DNA of 5,002 nucleotides. It comes from Microcaldota archaeon. GTDB lineage: Archaea > Micrarchaeota > Micrarchaeia > Anstonellales > Anstonellaceae. The position numbers and the translations under genes are program-made. Shown piece after piece: positions 1-4,908 of the stretch (its first letter is position 1; the number at the start of each line of letters is the position of its first letter). Location: assembly GCA_021813025.1 (NCBI GenBank), contig JAKAME010000079.1:1-5002 (forward strand), read 5' to 3'. The notes under the pieces are model-generated. The model saw nothing but the letters and a program-made list of their open reading frames with translations, had not been told where the DNA came from and made no database searches.

Positions 1-26
1 ATCGCGCCGGCCAGTTCTCCGTCTGC

Positions 27-155
27 CTACCCTCTTCCAATCAATTTGTAGCATTCCGGGCAAATCAGCATAATTCCTGCCGGCGTGTCAGACTCCTGCG
101 GCACCACGAACCTGCCGCAGTGCGGGCAGGTCTGCTTGTTCCGCGCTATGTCCAT
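27..155 (-). CDS. Small zinc-ribbon-like protein (42 aa), function unknown
   Basis: The ORF has 42 codons and a TAG stop. It carries two Cys-x-x-Cys pairs, CPHC at residues 10-13 and CPEC at 32-35, separated by 18 residues. This is the usual layout of a one-zinc ribbon built from two knuckles. An in-frame TGA 36 nt upstream of the ATG means that this ATG is the only ATG start for the full ORF. A GGGGG stretch at 163-167, 7 nt before the ATG, could act as a weak Shine-Dalgarno with one G-U pair. The gene follows cbiO by 66 nt on the same strand, and that gap has no T-rich tract on the coding strand, so co-transcription with the cobalt operon is plausible. I do not recognise the family. Roles such as nucleic-acid binding or metal handling are open guesses. 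The paired CxxC motifs argue for a real gene, but its small size leaves doubt. Confidence 0.55.
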   Translation of the reverse strand: MDIARNKQTCPHCGRFVVPQESDTPAGIMLICPECYKLIGRG

Positions 156-221
156 CCAAATTCCCCCAAAGCATTTTCCGTCAAGCCTTCATTCACCCTC
201 TTTTTCCCAGGCCTTCCTCCT

Positions 222-1388
222 TCATCCTCCCTCCCCCTTTTTATCGCCATGCTCGTGCACAATCGGCACTTTCACGCCCGCGTTCTTTTCCAGCCTCTTC
301 GCCTTCTCCTCGGCCAGCCGGCACAAATTCGAGTCAGTGTAAAGCACGAAATCCCGTCCAGAAGCGGCCTCCATCAACCCGCTCTCAAGCGCATGGAACT
401 GGTAATGCACGTCCAGCCTCCCGTCCTGCGCGAGGCGCCTCGCCGCCGCCCCGTAGATGCCGGAGCGCTCATGGGAAGCCGGCTGGATGGCCCCCCCTTT
501 TTCGTCCACGCAGCGGAGCAGCAGCTTTCCAGCCCTTTCCTTCCTCTGCCTAAATGCCTTGTGCGCGGCTTCGGCCAGCGTGCGCGGATAGGGCTTTAGC
601 GGCGTGCCGTTCAGGTCGTGCAGCGAGCGGTTGAGCGACAGCACCATGGGCGGGGCCATGCCCATCTCGTGCAGCAGCCTGTCCTCCCTGTCGAAGAATT
701 CCTCGGGCGCGCCGCTGAACACCAGCTTCCCTCCATGAATGACTCGCACCTCGTCAGCCCACTCGTACGCCGTCTCGACGTCATGGGTGGAGACCAGCAC
801 CGTGGTGCCTGCCTGATTAAGCTCGTCCGAAAGCTCCAGAAGCTCGTGCACCATCTGCGGGTCAAGGCCTGCCGTTGGCTCGTCCATCACCAGCACTTTG
901 GGCCTCATTGCAAGCGCGCCGGCCAGCGATACGCGCTTGCGCTGGCCGAAAGACAATTGCTGGGTGGGCCGCTCGCGCTGCTCAGAAAGGCCGACAAGCG
1001 ACAGGGCTTCGTCCACCCTTTTCCCAATCTCCCCCCTCTCCACGCCAGCGTTCAGCGGGCCGAAGGCCACGTCCTCCTCCACAGTGGCTGAGAAAATCTG
1101 GTCATCCGGATTCTGGAAAACGAGCGAGACGGCGGAGCGCAATTCTGCAAGGCTTTTTGCGTCGTATTTCACCTCCTTGCCGTCAAACAGCACTTCGCCC
1201 ATGTCCGGCCTGTGCACCCCGTTGAAATGAAGGAAAAGCGTGCTTTTGCCCGAGCCGTTGGGGCCCAAAAAGACTATTTTCTTCCCTCTGGGAATGTCGA
1301 GCGTGATGTCTGAGAGGGCCGGCTTGTCCCCGCCATATGAGAACCACAAGCCTTGCGTTGAAATTATCGGAGTCTGCGAATCTGTCAT
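222..1388 (-). CDS. cbiO: Cobalt ECF transporter ATP-binding protein CbiO, with long C-terminal extension
   Basis: This is the cytoplasmic ATPase that powers cobalt import by the CbiMNQO complex. The 388-residue protein has a complete ABC nucleotide-binding domain: Walker A GPNGSGKST at 42-50, Q-loop Gln92 in FQNPDDQIF (typical of ECF ATPases), signature LSFGQ at 145-149, Walker B with catalytic Glu in VLVMDEP at 165-171, D-loop at about 175-177 and H-loop His202. Family members are usually about 270-290 residues. Here about 100 more residues follow the ATPase domain (roughly 285-388). They include GIYG near 313, a segment with VHYQFH, and a His-containing VHEH near the end, before a Lys/Gly-rich tail. 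The ATG directly abuts the cbiQ stop (TAG-ATG, no gap). A GGTGAT Shine-Dalgarno at 1393-1398 lies inside the last cbiQ codons, which suggests translational coupling. Assignment to cobalt rather than nickel rests on the neighbouring cbiN. Confidence 0.95.
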   Translation of the reverse strand: MTDSQTPIISTQGLWFSYGGDKPALSDITLDIPRGKKIVFLGPNGSGKSTLFLHFNGVHRPDMGEVLFDGKEVKYDAKSLAELRSAVSLVFQNPDDQIFSATVEEDVAFGPLNAGVERGEIGKRVDEALSLVGLSEQRERPTQQLSFGQRKRVSLAGALAMRPKVLVMDEPTAGLDPQMVHELLELSDELNQAGTTVLVSTHDVETAYEWADEVRVIHGGKLVFSGAPEEFFDREDRLLHEMGMAPPMVLSLNRSLHDLNGTPLKPYPRTLAEAAHKAFRQRKERAGKLLLRCVDEKGGAIQPASHERSGIYGAAARRLAQDGRLDVHYQFHALESGLMEAASGRDFVLYTDSNLCRLAEEKAKRLEKNAGVKVPIVHEHGDKKGEGG

Positions 1389-2213
1389 CTAAATCACCAG
1401 CAAATGCGAATACATCTGTCCTGCAAGCACAAGGAATGCGAGCATGAGCGCGGACGCCGCTATCCATCTGGCCGTCAATCCGGCCGGCTGCCTGAAAGGC
1501 ATGAATTCCCCCCTGAAATTGCGGCACAGCAGCGCATCCTGCGCCCGCTCTGCGAAATCCATGGAGCGGCCGAAAAGCCCTGCCACCAGCCTTCCGGCGG
1601 TCTGCAGCGAGCGCCCCAGTCCTCTGAAGCCCAAACGGCAGTCTGCCGCAGTGGCCATCTGCTGCATCTGCTCCAATAGCATGAATGAGTATCGGTAGAC
1701 CAGCACCACAAGCTCTGCCAGATAGTTCGGCAGGCCAAGCTGGCGCATTGCATAGAAAAGATGGGGGATGGGAGTGGATGAGGCGAAGAAGAGCAGGATG
1801 ACGAATCCTGCCATGGCTCGTGCAGTCAGCAGGACTGCGAGGTTGAACCCTTCGCGCGTGACATGCAGCGAAAGGCCGTCTGAAGCCGGCTGAATGCCTG
1901 CTGCCCCGGCCAGCGGGATGCCGGCCATATCTGCTCGCCATATTATCTCTCCCGGCATCATCAGGGTGATAATCGTAACCGAAATGAAGAGCATGAGCAC
2001 GGTTTCCATGCAGGCCAGCGCCATGATGTTGGGCAGGCGCAGGCCGCACGAGCGGTTGAGCAGCGCTATTCCAATCACCAGCACGATGAGAGGCACGATT
2101 GGGGTGGGCGAGAGGAGGGAGCCCAGCAGCAATGCCAGCACCAGCATAAGCTTGCCCACCGGCGGCCATGAGCGCAGCGGGCTTTTGTAGGCCATCTCGT
2201 CTATCGCAAACAT
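1389..2213 (-). CDS. cbiQ: Cobalt ECF transporter transmembrane (T) component CbiQ
   Basis: This is the membrane coupling protein that links CbiO ATP hydrolysis to the CbiM substrate protein. The 274-residue protein begins with the family-typical FAIDEMAYKSPLRSW segment. Hydrophobic segments lie at about 20-55, 65-90, 125-146 and 250-270. Two cytoplasmic coupling regions are visible: ADCRLGFRG at about 190-198, and ERAQDALLCRNFRGEF at about 222-237. The second usually reads x-R-G-F in this family, but here the Gly is Asn. The start is taken as the ATG at 2213, because GAGG at 2221-2224 is 7 nt upstream. The in-frame TTG at 2219 is only 1 nt from that Shine-Dalgarno and is unlikely. The gene lies 30 nt after cbiN and touches cbiO. 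The ribosome-binding region belongs to a tandem duplication described separately. Confidence 0.93.
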   Translation of the reverse strand: MFAIDEMAYKSPLRSWPPVGKLMLVLALLLGSLLSPTPIVPLIVLVIGIALLNRSCGLRLPNIMALACMETVLMLFISVTIITLMMPGEIIWRADMAGIPLAGAAGIQPASDGLSLHVTREGFNLAVLLTARAMAGFVILLFFASSTPIPHLFYAMRQLGLPNYLAELVVLVYRYSFMLLEQMQQMATAADCRLGFRGLGRSLQTAGRLVAGLFGRSMDFAERAQDALLCRNFRGEFMPFRQPAGLTARWIAASALMLAFLVLAGQMYSHLLVI

Positions 2214-2217
2214 GCTC

Positions 2218-2263
2218 AATCCTCTTTCTTCCTCACTCTTGCTCTAATCCTCTTTCTTCCTCA
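2218..2263. repeat. 28-bp-period tandem duplication at the cbiN/cbiQ junction
   Basis: An 18-base sequence, AATCCTCTTTCTTCCTCA on plus, occurs exactly at 2218-2235 and again at 2246-2263, so the period is 28 bp. On the coding strand one copy encodes the last residues of CbiN (RKKED). The other supplies the Shine-Dalgarno of cbiQ. If one 28-bp unit were removed, cbiN would end GAT-TGA and the cbiQ ATG would follow after 2 nt, as in a tightly coupled gene pair. This suggests that a recent duplication separated the two genes. Confidence 0.85.
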
Positions 2264-2537
2264 TATGCTCCATTCTTGCCTTCTCATGGCCTATGAAATA
2301 GCCGATAAGCCCTGCCCCCAGCGCGGCTTGGAGGGCGAACAGCATGGATTCCGTTTCAGGCGGCGGCTGCCAGAGCGGGAGGGCCCAGCGCTGGTAGTCG
2401 GGCTGCTGTTCTTGGATGGCTGCCGAGCCTGCCACGTCCGCCCCGCCGAATTTGGCGTTCGGGCTGATGATGAAAGGGATGGCGAAGATAGCCACCATGA
2501 GCACGATGGCGAGGGCGTATTTGTACCTGTCTTTCAT
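2244..2537 (-). CDS. cbiN: Cobalt transport accessory protein CbiN
   Basis: This small integral membrane protein associates with CbiM and is needed for cobalt uptake in CbiMNQO systems. The 97-residue protein has two membrane segments (about 8-24 and 64-82) flanking an extracytoplasmic loop. The loop carries the family marks: FGGAD at 30-34, PDYQRW at 46-51, PLWQPPPETES at 54-64, then LFALQAALGAGLIGY. The canonical GADG reads GADV here. The chosen ATG lies 4 nt after the cbiM stop. The cbiM TGA forms part of a GGGTGA Shine-Dalgarno (2542-2547), which supports coupling. An in-frame ATG at 2567 would add 10 polar residues overlapping cbiM and is less likely. The C-terminus is charged (RKKED) and is encoded in one arm of the tandem duplication. 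A separate CbiN is the best evidence in the window that the substrate is cobalt rather than nickel. Confidence 0.93.
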   Translation of the reverse strand: MKDRYKYALAIVLMVAIFAIPFIISPNAKFGGADVAGSAAIQEQQPDYQRWALPLWQPPPETESMLFALQAALGAGLIGYFIGHEKARMEHMRKKED

Positions 2538-2541
2538 GCGC

Positions 2542-3219
2542 TCACCCGCCCGCGGTTTTTCCTGCATCAGCTTCGCCCAGCAGCTGCTTCACCAGCTTCG
2601 GCCTGCTTTTGAGCAGGAAATCGAAGAACATCCAAATCAGGATGCCCTCCCCAATCGCAATCGGCACCTGCGTGATGGCGAACACCCCCGCGAACACCTC
2701 GAATGCCTGCACAAGGTTGCCGCCCGGAAACGCCAGCGCCAATTGCAGCGAAGTGACAAGATAGGTGGCCCAGTCGGCCAGCACGGCCGCCATGAATGCT
2801 GTCAGCGGCAGGGCGATGCCGCCTTTCCGCATCAGCTTGAACATGTAATAGCCCACTATTGGGCCCACCACCCCCATCGAAAACACGTCAGCCCCCAATG
2901 TGGTGATTCCGCCGTGCGCCAGCAGCAGCGCCTGAAATACAAGCACTATGGTGGCCAGCACCGAAGTGATTGCAAAGCCGAAAAGCATTGCAGACAGGCC
3001 TGTGCCTGTCGGATGGCTTGACGAGCCCGTGACAGAAGGCAATTTGAGGGAGGAAAGCACGAATATGAATGCGCCCGAGACGGCCATGACAAGCTTCTGC
3101 TCAGGATGCTCCCTGAACACTTTCTTCGCCTGCATGGCCCCCCAAATCCAGAACGGGATGCAGAGCAAATACCAGAATGCCGCCCAGAAGGGGGGCAAAA
3201 ATCCTTCCATGATGTGCAT
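2542..3219 (-). CDS. cbiM: Cobalt ECF transporter substrate-binding membrane protein CbiM
   Basis: This is the S component that binds the metal outside the membrane and delivers it through the complex. The 225-residue protein starts MHIMEGFLPP, the CbiM/NikM hallmark. In the known NikM structure the N-terminal amine, His2 and a later His bind the metal. Here His2 is present, and His69 in SHPTGTG (68-74) matches the later ligand. AHGGITTLGAD at 101-111 is another conserved block. Multiple hydrophobic segments span about 12-30, 43-60, 75-100, 112-130, 135-160 and 172-205. The start at 3219 is fixed in two ways: the ligand motif must sit at the very N-terminus, and a strong Shine-Dalgarno precedes it. 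Upstream in-frame codons back to 3291 overlap arsR and would bury His2. The C-terminal tail is Lys/Gly-rich. The gene follows arsR by 32 nt and leads cbiN by 4 nt. Confidence 0.96.
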   Translation of the reverse strand: MHIMEGFLPPFWAAFWYLLCIPFWIWGAMQAKKVFREHPEQKLVMAVSGAFIFVLSSLKLPSVTGSSSHPTGTGLSAMLFGFAITSVLATIVLVFQALLLAHGGITTLGADVFSMGVVGPIVGYYMFKLMRKGGIALPLTAFMAAVLADWATYLVTSLQLALAFPGGNLVQAFEVFAGVFAITQVPIAIGEGILIWMFFDFLLKSRPKLVKQLLGEADAGKTAGG

Positions 3220-3224
3220 GCTAA

Positions 3225-3230
3225 ACCTCC
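3225..3230 (-). promoter_or_regulatory. Strong Shine-Dalgarno of cbiM
   Basis: GGAGGT on the minus strand lies 5 nt before the cbiM ATG at 3219. It is a near-perfect complement to the archaeal 16S rRNA 3' end. It confirms the short CbiM start and hence the metal-binding Met1-His2 terminus. It contrasts with arsR at the head of the operon, which has no such site. Confidence 0.88.
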
Positions 3231-3251
3231 TAACCGCAATCCTTCCTTTTC

Positions 3252-3560
3252 CTAATCCAGCCTCACGCCCTGCTCCACATGCTCGCGGCACTCCGTAAGT
3301 ATGGAGAAAACGTGCGAATCGGCGATGGAATAGAGGGCCTTCTGCCCCCTCTTCTCAGCCTTCACCAATCCAAGGCTCTTGAGCTGGGCGAGGTGGTGGG
3401 AGACGTTTGGCTGGCTGAGGCCCGTCCTTTCACAAAGCTGGTTGACGAACTTCGGCCCGCCCCACAGCGCGTGCAGCACCGCCAGCCTTGACTGGTCGGA
3501 GAGCTGCTTGAAAATGTCAGACATCTGCGCCAATGGCGGGTTTTTGCCTGCTTTCTGCAT
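3252..3560 (-). CDS. ArsR/SmtB-family winged-helix regulator, probable metal sensor of the cobalt operon
   Basis: This 102-residue protein is a homodimeric winged-helix DNA-binding regulator by family. It shows ISDQSRLAVLHALW-type helix packing (about 15-33), a recognition helix in TGLSQPNVSHHLAQLKSLGLV (46-66), and the wing KAEKRGQKALYSI (67-79). The last helix has Asp81, His83 and His94, matching the first three ligands (D-x-H-x10-H) of the alpha-5 site in SmtB/CzrA/NmtR-type sensors. The fourth position is Gln97, with Glu96 next to it. Cys43 stands alone where arsenic sensors have paired cysteines, so an arsenic-type site is unlikely. The ATG at 3560 is chosen because the TATA box lies at 3593-3600. 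The longer frame back to 3638 would start upstream of that promoter. It is the first gene of the cbi operon, 32 nt before cbiM. The inducing metal is inferred from context only. Confidence 0.9.
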   Translation of the reverse strand: MQKAGKNPPLAQMSDIFKQLSDQSRLAVLHALWGGPKFVNQLCERTGLSQPNVSHHLAQLKSLGLVKAEKRGQKALYSIADSHVFSILTECREHVEQGVRLD

Positions 3561-3572
3561 CAATATCAACGG

Positions 3573-3596
3573 ATAAACATATGCTTGTATGTTTAT
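3573..3596. promoter_or_regulatory. Probable operator: perfect 9-6-9 inverted repeat at the arsR promoter
   Basis: ATAAACATA at 3573-3581 and TATGTTTAT at 3588-3596 are exact reverse complements separated by 6 bp. The dyad overlaps the proximal half of the TATA box and ends just before the predicted transcription start near 3570. Size and AT-rich character fit ArsR/SmtB operators, which are inverted repeats of this kind. A bound repressor would block TBP/TFB or polymerase. Binding by the adjacent regulator is inferred. Confidence 0.78.
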
Positions 3597-3602
3597 ATAT
3601 CC
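3593..3602 (-). promoter_or_regulatory. TATA box of the arsR-cbiMNQO operon
   Basis: On minus the sequence reads GGATATATAAAC. The box centre near 3596 predicts transcription start near 3570, giving a leader of about 10 nt before the ATG at 3560. No Shine-Dalgarno fits in that leader. The box overlaps the inverted-repeat operator. Confidence 0.75.
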
Positions 3603-3624
3603 ACCAGTCGCCGCGGCTGAGGGG

Positions 3625-3651
3625 AAAAATTCTGCCAAAAAGGCGGGAATT
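3625..3651 (-). terminator. Probable terminator after tRNA-Val
   Basis: Directly 3' of the tRNA, the minus strand has two five-T runs (complement of 3637-3641 and 3625-3629). The first lies between short GCC and GGC arms. Oligo-T tracts are the usual archaeal terminator. This would also insulate the arsR promoter about 25 bp further on. Confidence 0.5.
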
Positions 3652-3724
3652 TGGATCCGGAGCGAATCGAACGCTCAGTCTCCGCTGTGTGAGAGCGGCG
3701 TGTTAACCATTCCACCACGGATCC
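3652..3724 (-). tRNA. tRNA-Val, anticodon CAC
   Basis: The sequence folds into a 73-nt cloverleaf. The acceptor stem GGATCCG pairs perfectly with CGGATCC. The D arm has a 3-bp stem (GTG/CAC) and a loop containing GG. The anticodon stem CCGCT/AGCGG carries loop CTCACAC, so the anticodon is CAC, reading valine GUG. The variable loop is 5 nt. The T arm is GAGCG-TTCGATT-CGCTC. The discriminator base is A, as expected for valine tRNA. CCA is not encoded. There is no intron: the anticodon loop is the standard 7 nt. Confidence 0.95.
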
Positions 3725-3759
3725 GCGGGATAAGAACGAGGGATAATCAGGCGAAAAAG

Positions 3760-3769
3760 GAATATAAAG
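3760..3769. promoter_or_regulatory. TATA box for tRNA-Glu, possibly shared with divergent tRNA-Val
   Basis: GAATATAAAG lies about 31 bp before tRNA-Glu and predicts transcription start about 5 nt before the tRNA. The purine-rich GAAAAAGG just upstream could be its BRE. Read on minus, the same box is CTTTATATTC, about 40 bp before tRNA-Val, which would give a leader of roughly 14 nt. No better box is visible for tRNA-Val in the 70-bp gap. The plus-strand role is well supported. The minus-strand role is inferred. Confidence 0.65.
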
Positions 3770-3794
3770 CCGACGAGTGCAATAACGTCTGCTT

Positions 3795-3869
3795 GCTCCC
3801 ATAGTCTAGCCCGGTCAAGGACAGCGGATTCTCAATCCGCTAACACGGGTTCAAATCCCGTTGGGAGCA
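3795..3869 (+). tRNA. tRNA-Glu, anticodon CTC
   Basis: The sequence is a 75-nt cloverleaf. The acceptor stem GCTCCCA pairs perfectly with TGGGAGC. The anticodon stem GCGGA/TCCGC carries loop TTCTCAA, so the anticodon is CTC, reading glutamate GAG. The T arm is ACGGG-TTCAAAT-CCCGT, and the discriminator is A. The D arm (TAGTCTAGCCCGGTCAAGGACA) resembles other archaeal tRNA-Glu. CCA is not encoded and there is no intron. The gene converges on the DUF4349 gene, and no T-rich tract follows it on its own strand. Confidence 0.96.
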
Positions 3870-3939
3870 AACTAAATAACCAAAAAGAAAAAGAAGAATT
3901 GAAAGAAGAAAAATAAATTGAAAAAATAAAAAAGAAAGC
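3870..3939 (-). terminator. T-rich terminator region of the DUF4349 gene
   Basis: The 70 bp between the DUF4349 stop codon and the tRNA-Glu 3' end is almost all A and G on plus, so it is T/C-rich on minus, the coding strand of the DUF4349 gene. Several T runs of 4-6 occur, starting within about 10 nt of the stop. This fits the oligo-T termination of archaeal RNA polymerase. No stable hairpin is obvious. Confidence 0.7.
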
Positions 3940-4815
3940 CTACTTCTTGCCGGCGTTTCCTTTCTTGGGCCGCAGCTTCCTGTATATCACATACAGGATG
4001 CCCAAGACAATGGCCACCGGAATCCCGAAGCCAAGCACGCCGGCAATCACGATGATGGCCACTCCAAGGGCGCCGAGGAAGATGTTGGCCACCTGCCCGA
4101 GAGGCTCAAGCACGGTGCGGTCCACCAGGGGCGACTGCTCGTACATGCGCACATAAATGCTTGACATGGCAATCTGGCGGTCCATGTTGAGCTTCTGGTT
4201 CTGGTACATCTCTATCTCGGTCTGCACGCGGTTGATTTCATTCTCCACGGCCAGCGCGTCCTCCAGCGTGCCGTTGCGCTCATAGAGCTTGAGCAGCTCG
4301 GCGCGCTGCGCCTGCAGATTGCTGATGCGCGTCTGCACGTCCACGTACTGCTGGCTGACGTCCTCGGCGCTGGAGCTCATCTCCTTGACAGTGCCGATTG
4401 TCTGCAGCTGCTGCGACAGCTCCTCGAATTTTGCCGGCGGAATCTTGGCCGCTATGTTGTATCCCTTCGTCGTGTCGCTCTCGCTGTAGTCGGCGCTGGT
4501 TATCTGGCCGCCCTCGGCAAGGATGATGTTCTTGAATTTGGCGTATCTTTCCTGCAGGGTGCCTGCCGGCACTTCCACCTGCGCGCTGGCGGTCTTGATT
4601 AGCTGCTGGCTTTGCACCACTCCGGAGCCTGCGGCCGGAGATGGCGCATATGACGACTCGTAGTTGGCTCCCGAGCGGGCCGGCATTACGCTCTTCGCGC
4701 CGGAGTCATACGCTCCCGAGCCTGATGAGCCGATGCCCTCAATGCCGGTGCAGCCGGCGAGGAGAAGCACGCCAACCAATGCGAGCAGAACCAGAGTTTT
4801 TCCCAATTCAACCAC
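3940..4815 (-). CDS. DUF4349 domain lipoprotein with coiled coil and C-terminal membrane hairpin
   Basis: The 291-residue protein probably sits on the outer face of the cytoplasmic membrane. It has a lipoprotein-type signal at 1-22 ending LLAGC (Cys22 likely lipidated). A Ser/Gly/Ala-rich linker follows at about 29-66, then the DUF4349 domain (about 70-226). The domain shows the family pattern: ITSADYSESD, KIPPAKFEELSQQL, the EDVSQQYVDVQTRISNLQ block at about 151-168, a heptad-rich helical stretch at 162-212, and MSSIYVRM at the end. The C-terminus has a hydrophobic hairpin (about 243-278, turn at GFGIP) and a Lys-rich tail. The function of the family is not established. The start is GTG at 4815. 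A TATA box 26-33 bp upstream makes the mRNA leaderless or nearly so, and no Shine-Dalgarno is evident. The gene is monocistronic, divergent from alaS and convergent with tRNA-Glu. Confidence 0.88.
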   Translation of the reverse strand: MVELGKTLVLLALVGVLLLAGCTGIEGIGSSGSGAYDSGAKSVMPARSGANYESSYAPSPAAGSGVVQSQQLIKTASAQVEVPAGTLQERYAKFKNIILAEGGQITSADYSESDTTKGYNIAAKIPPAKFEELSQQLQTIGTVKEMSSSAEDVSQQYVDVQTRISNLQAQRAELLKLYERNGTLEDALAVENEINRVQTEIEMYQNQKLNMDRQIAMSSIYVRMYEQSPLVDRTVLEPLGQVANIFLGALGVAIIVIAGVLGFGIPVAIVLGILYVIYRKLRPKKGNAGKK

Positions 4816-4839
4816 CCTGGGCCCCCTACTCCCCGACCG

Positions 4840-4848
4840 ATTTTAAAT
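4840..4848 (-). promoter_or_regulatory. TATA box of the DUF4349 gene
   Basis: Minus-strand ATTTAAAAT lies inside the near-palindrome GATTTTAAATC (4839-4849). Its centre near 4844 predicts transcription start near 4817, within about 2 nt of the GTG start at 4815. This implies a leaderless transcript and supports the chosen start. Confidence 0.7.
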
Positions 4849-4877
4849 CTGCCCCTTTTCGTCAGCCCGCCGGTCTG

Positions 4878-4886
4878 TTTTTTAAT
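4878..4886 (+). promoter_or_regulatory. TATA-like box of alaS
   Basis: TTTTTTAAT lies with its centre about 26 bp before the ATG at 4909. This places the transcription start at or next to the start codon. The transcript would be leaderless, consistent with no Shine-Dalgarno before alaS. The match to the archaeal consensus is moderate. Confidence 0.6.
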
Positions 4887-4908
4887 CTCATCCGCCCCAT
4901 GCGAGCGC

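Noticed and set aside
172..221. 16-codon frame starting GTG between cbiO and the zinc-ribbon ORF, preceded by AAGAGG
   Set aside because: It is too short and has no motif. It overlaps the start of the better-supported zinc-ribbon ORF.
120..1230. Several plus-strand open frames opposite cbiO
   Set aside because: They are mirror frames created by GC-rich codons of cbiO. The translations are low-complexity and none has a start context.
1183..2169. 328-codon open frame on minus overlapping cbiQ and the start of cbiO
   Set aside because: It is a shifted frame of the GC-rich cbiQ gene. Its translation is Ala/Arg/His-rich with no family motif, while the CbiQ and CbiO frames carry full family motifs.
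2416..3021. 201-codon open frame on plus opposite cbiM and cbiN
   Set aside because: It is antisense to two well-supported genes, rich in His, Arg and Gln, and has no recognisable domain or promoter.
3220..3291. N-terminal extension of CbiM back to 3291
   Set aside because: It overlaps arsR, lacks a ribosome-binding site, and would move the Met1-His2 metal ligands away from the N-terminus.
3561..3638. N-terminal extension of the ArsR regulator back to 3638
   Set aside because: It would place the start codon upstream of the TATA box and operator, and the added residues do not look like this family.
3561..3652. Cobalamin riboswitch upstream of the cobalt operon
   Set aside because: The predicted leader is only about 10 nt, which leaves no room for a riboswitch. 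Control by the inverted repeat is more likely.
3589..3804. Short open frames on both strands across the tRNA-Val region
   Set aside because: The region folds as a tRNA with all conserved parts, so these frames are incidental.
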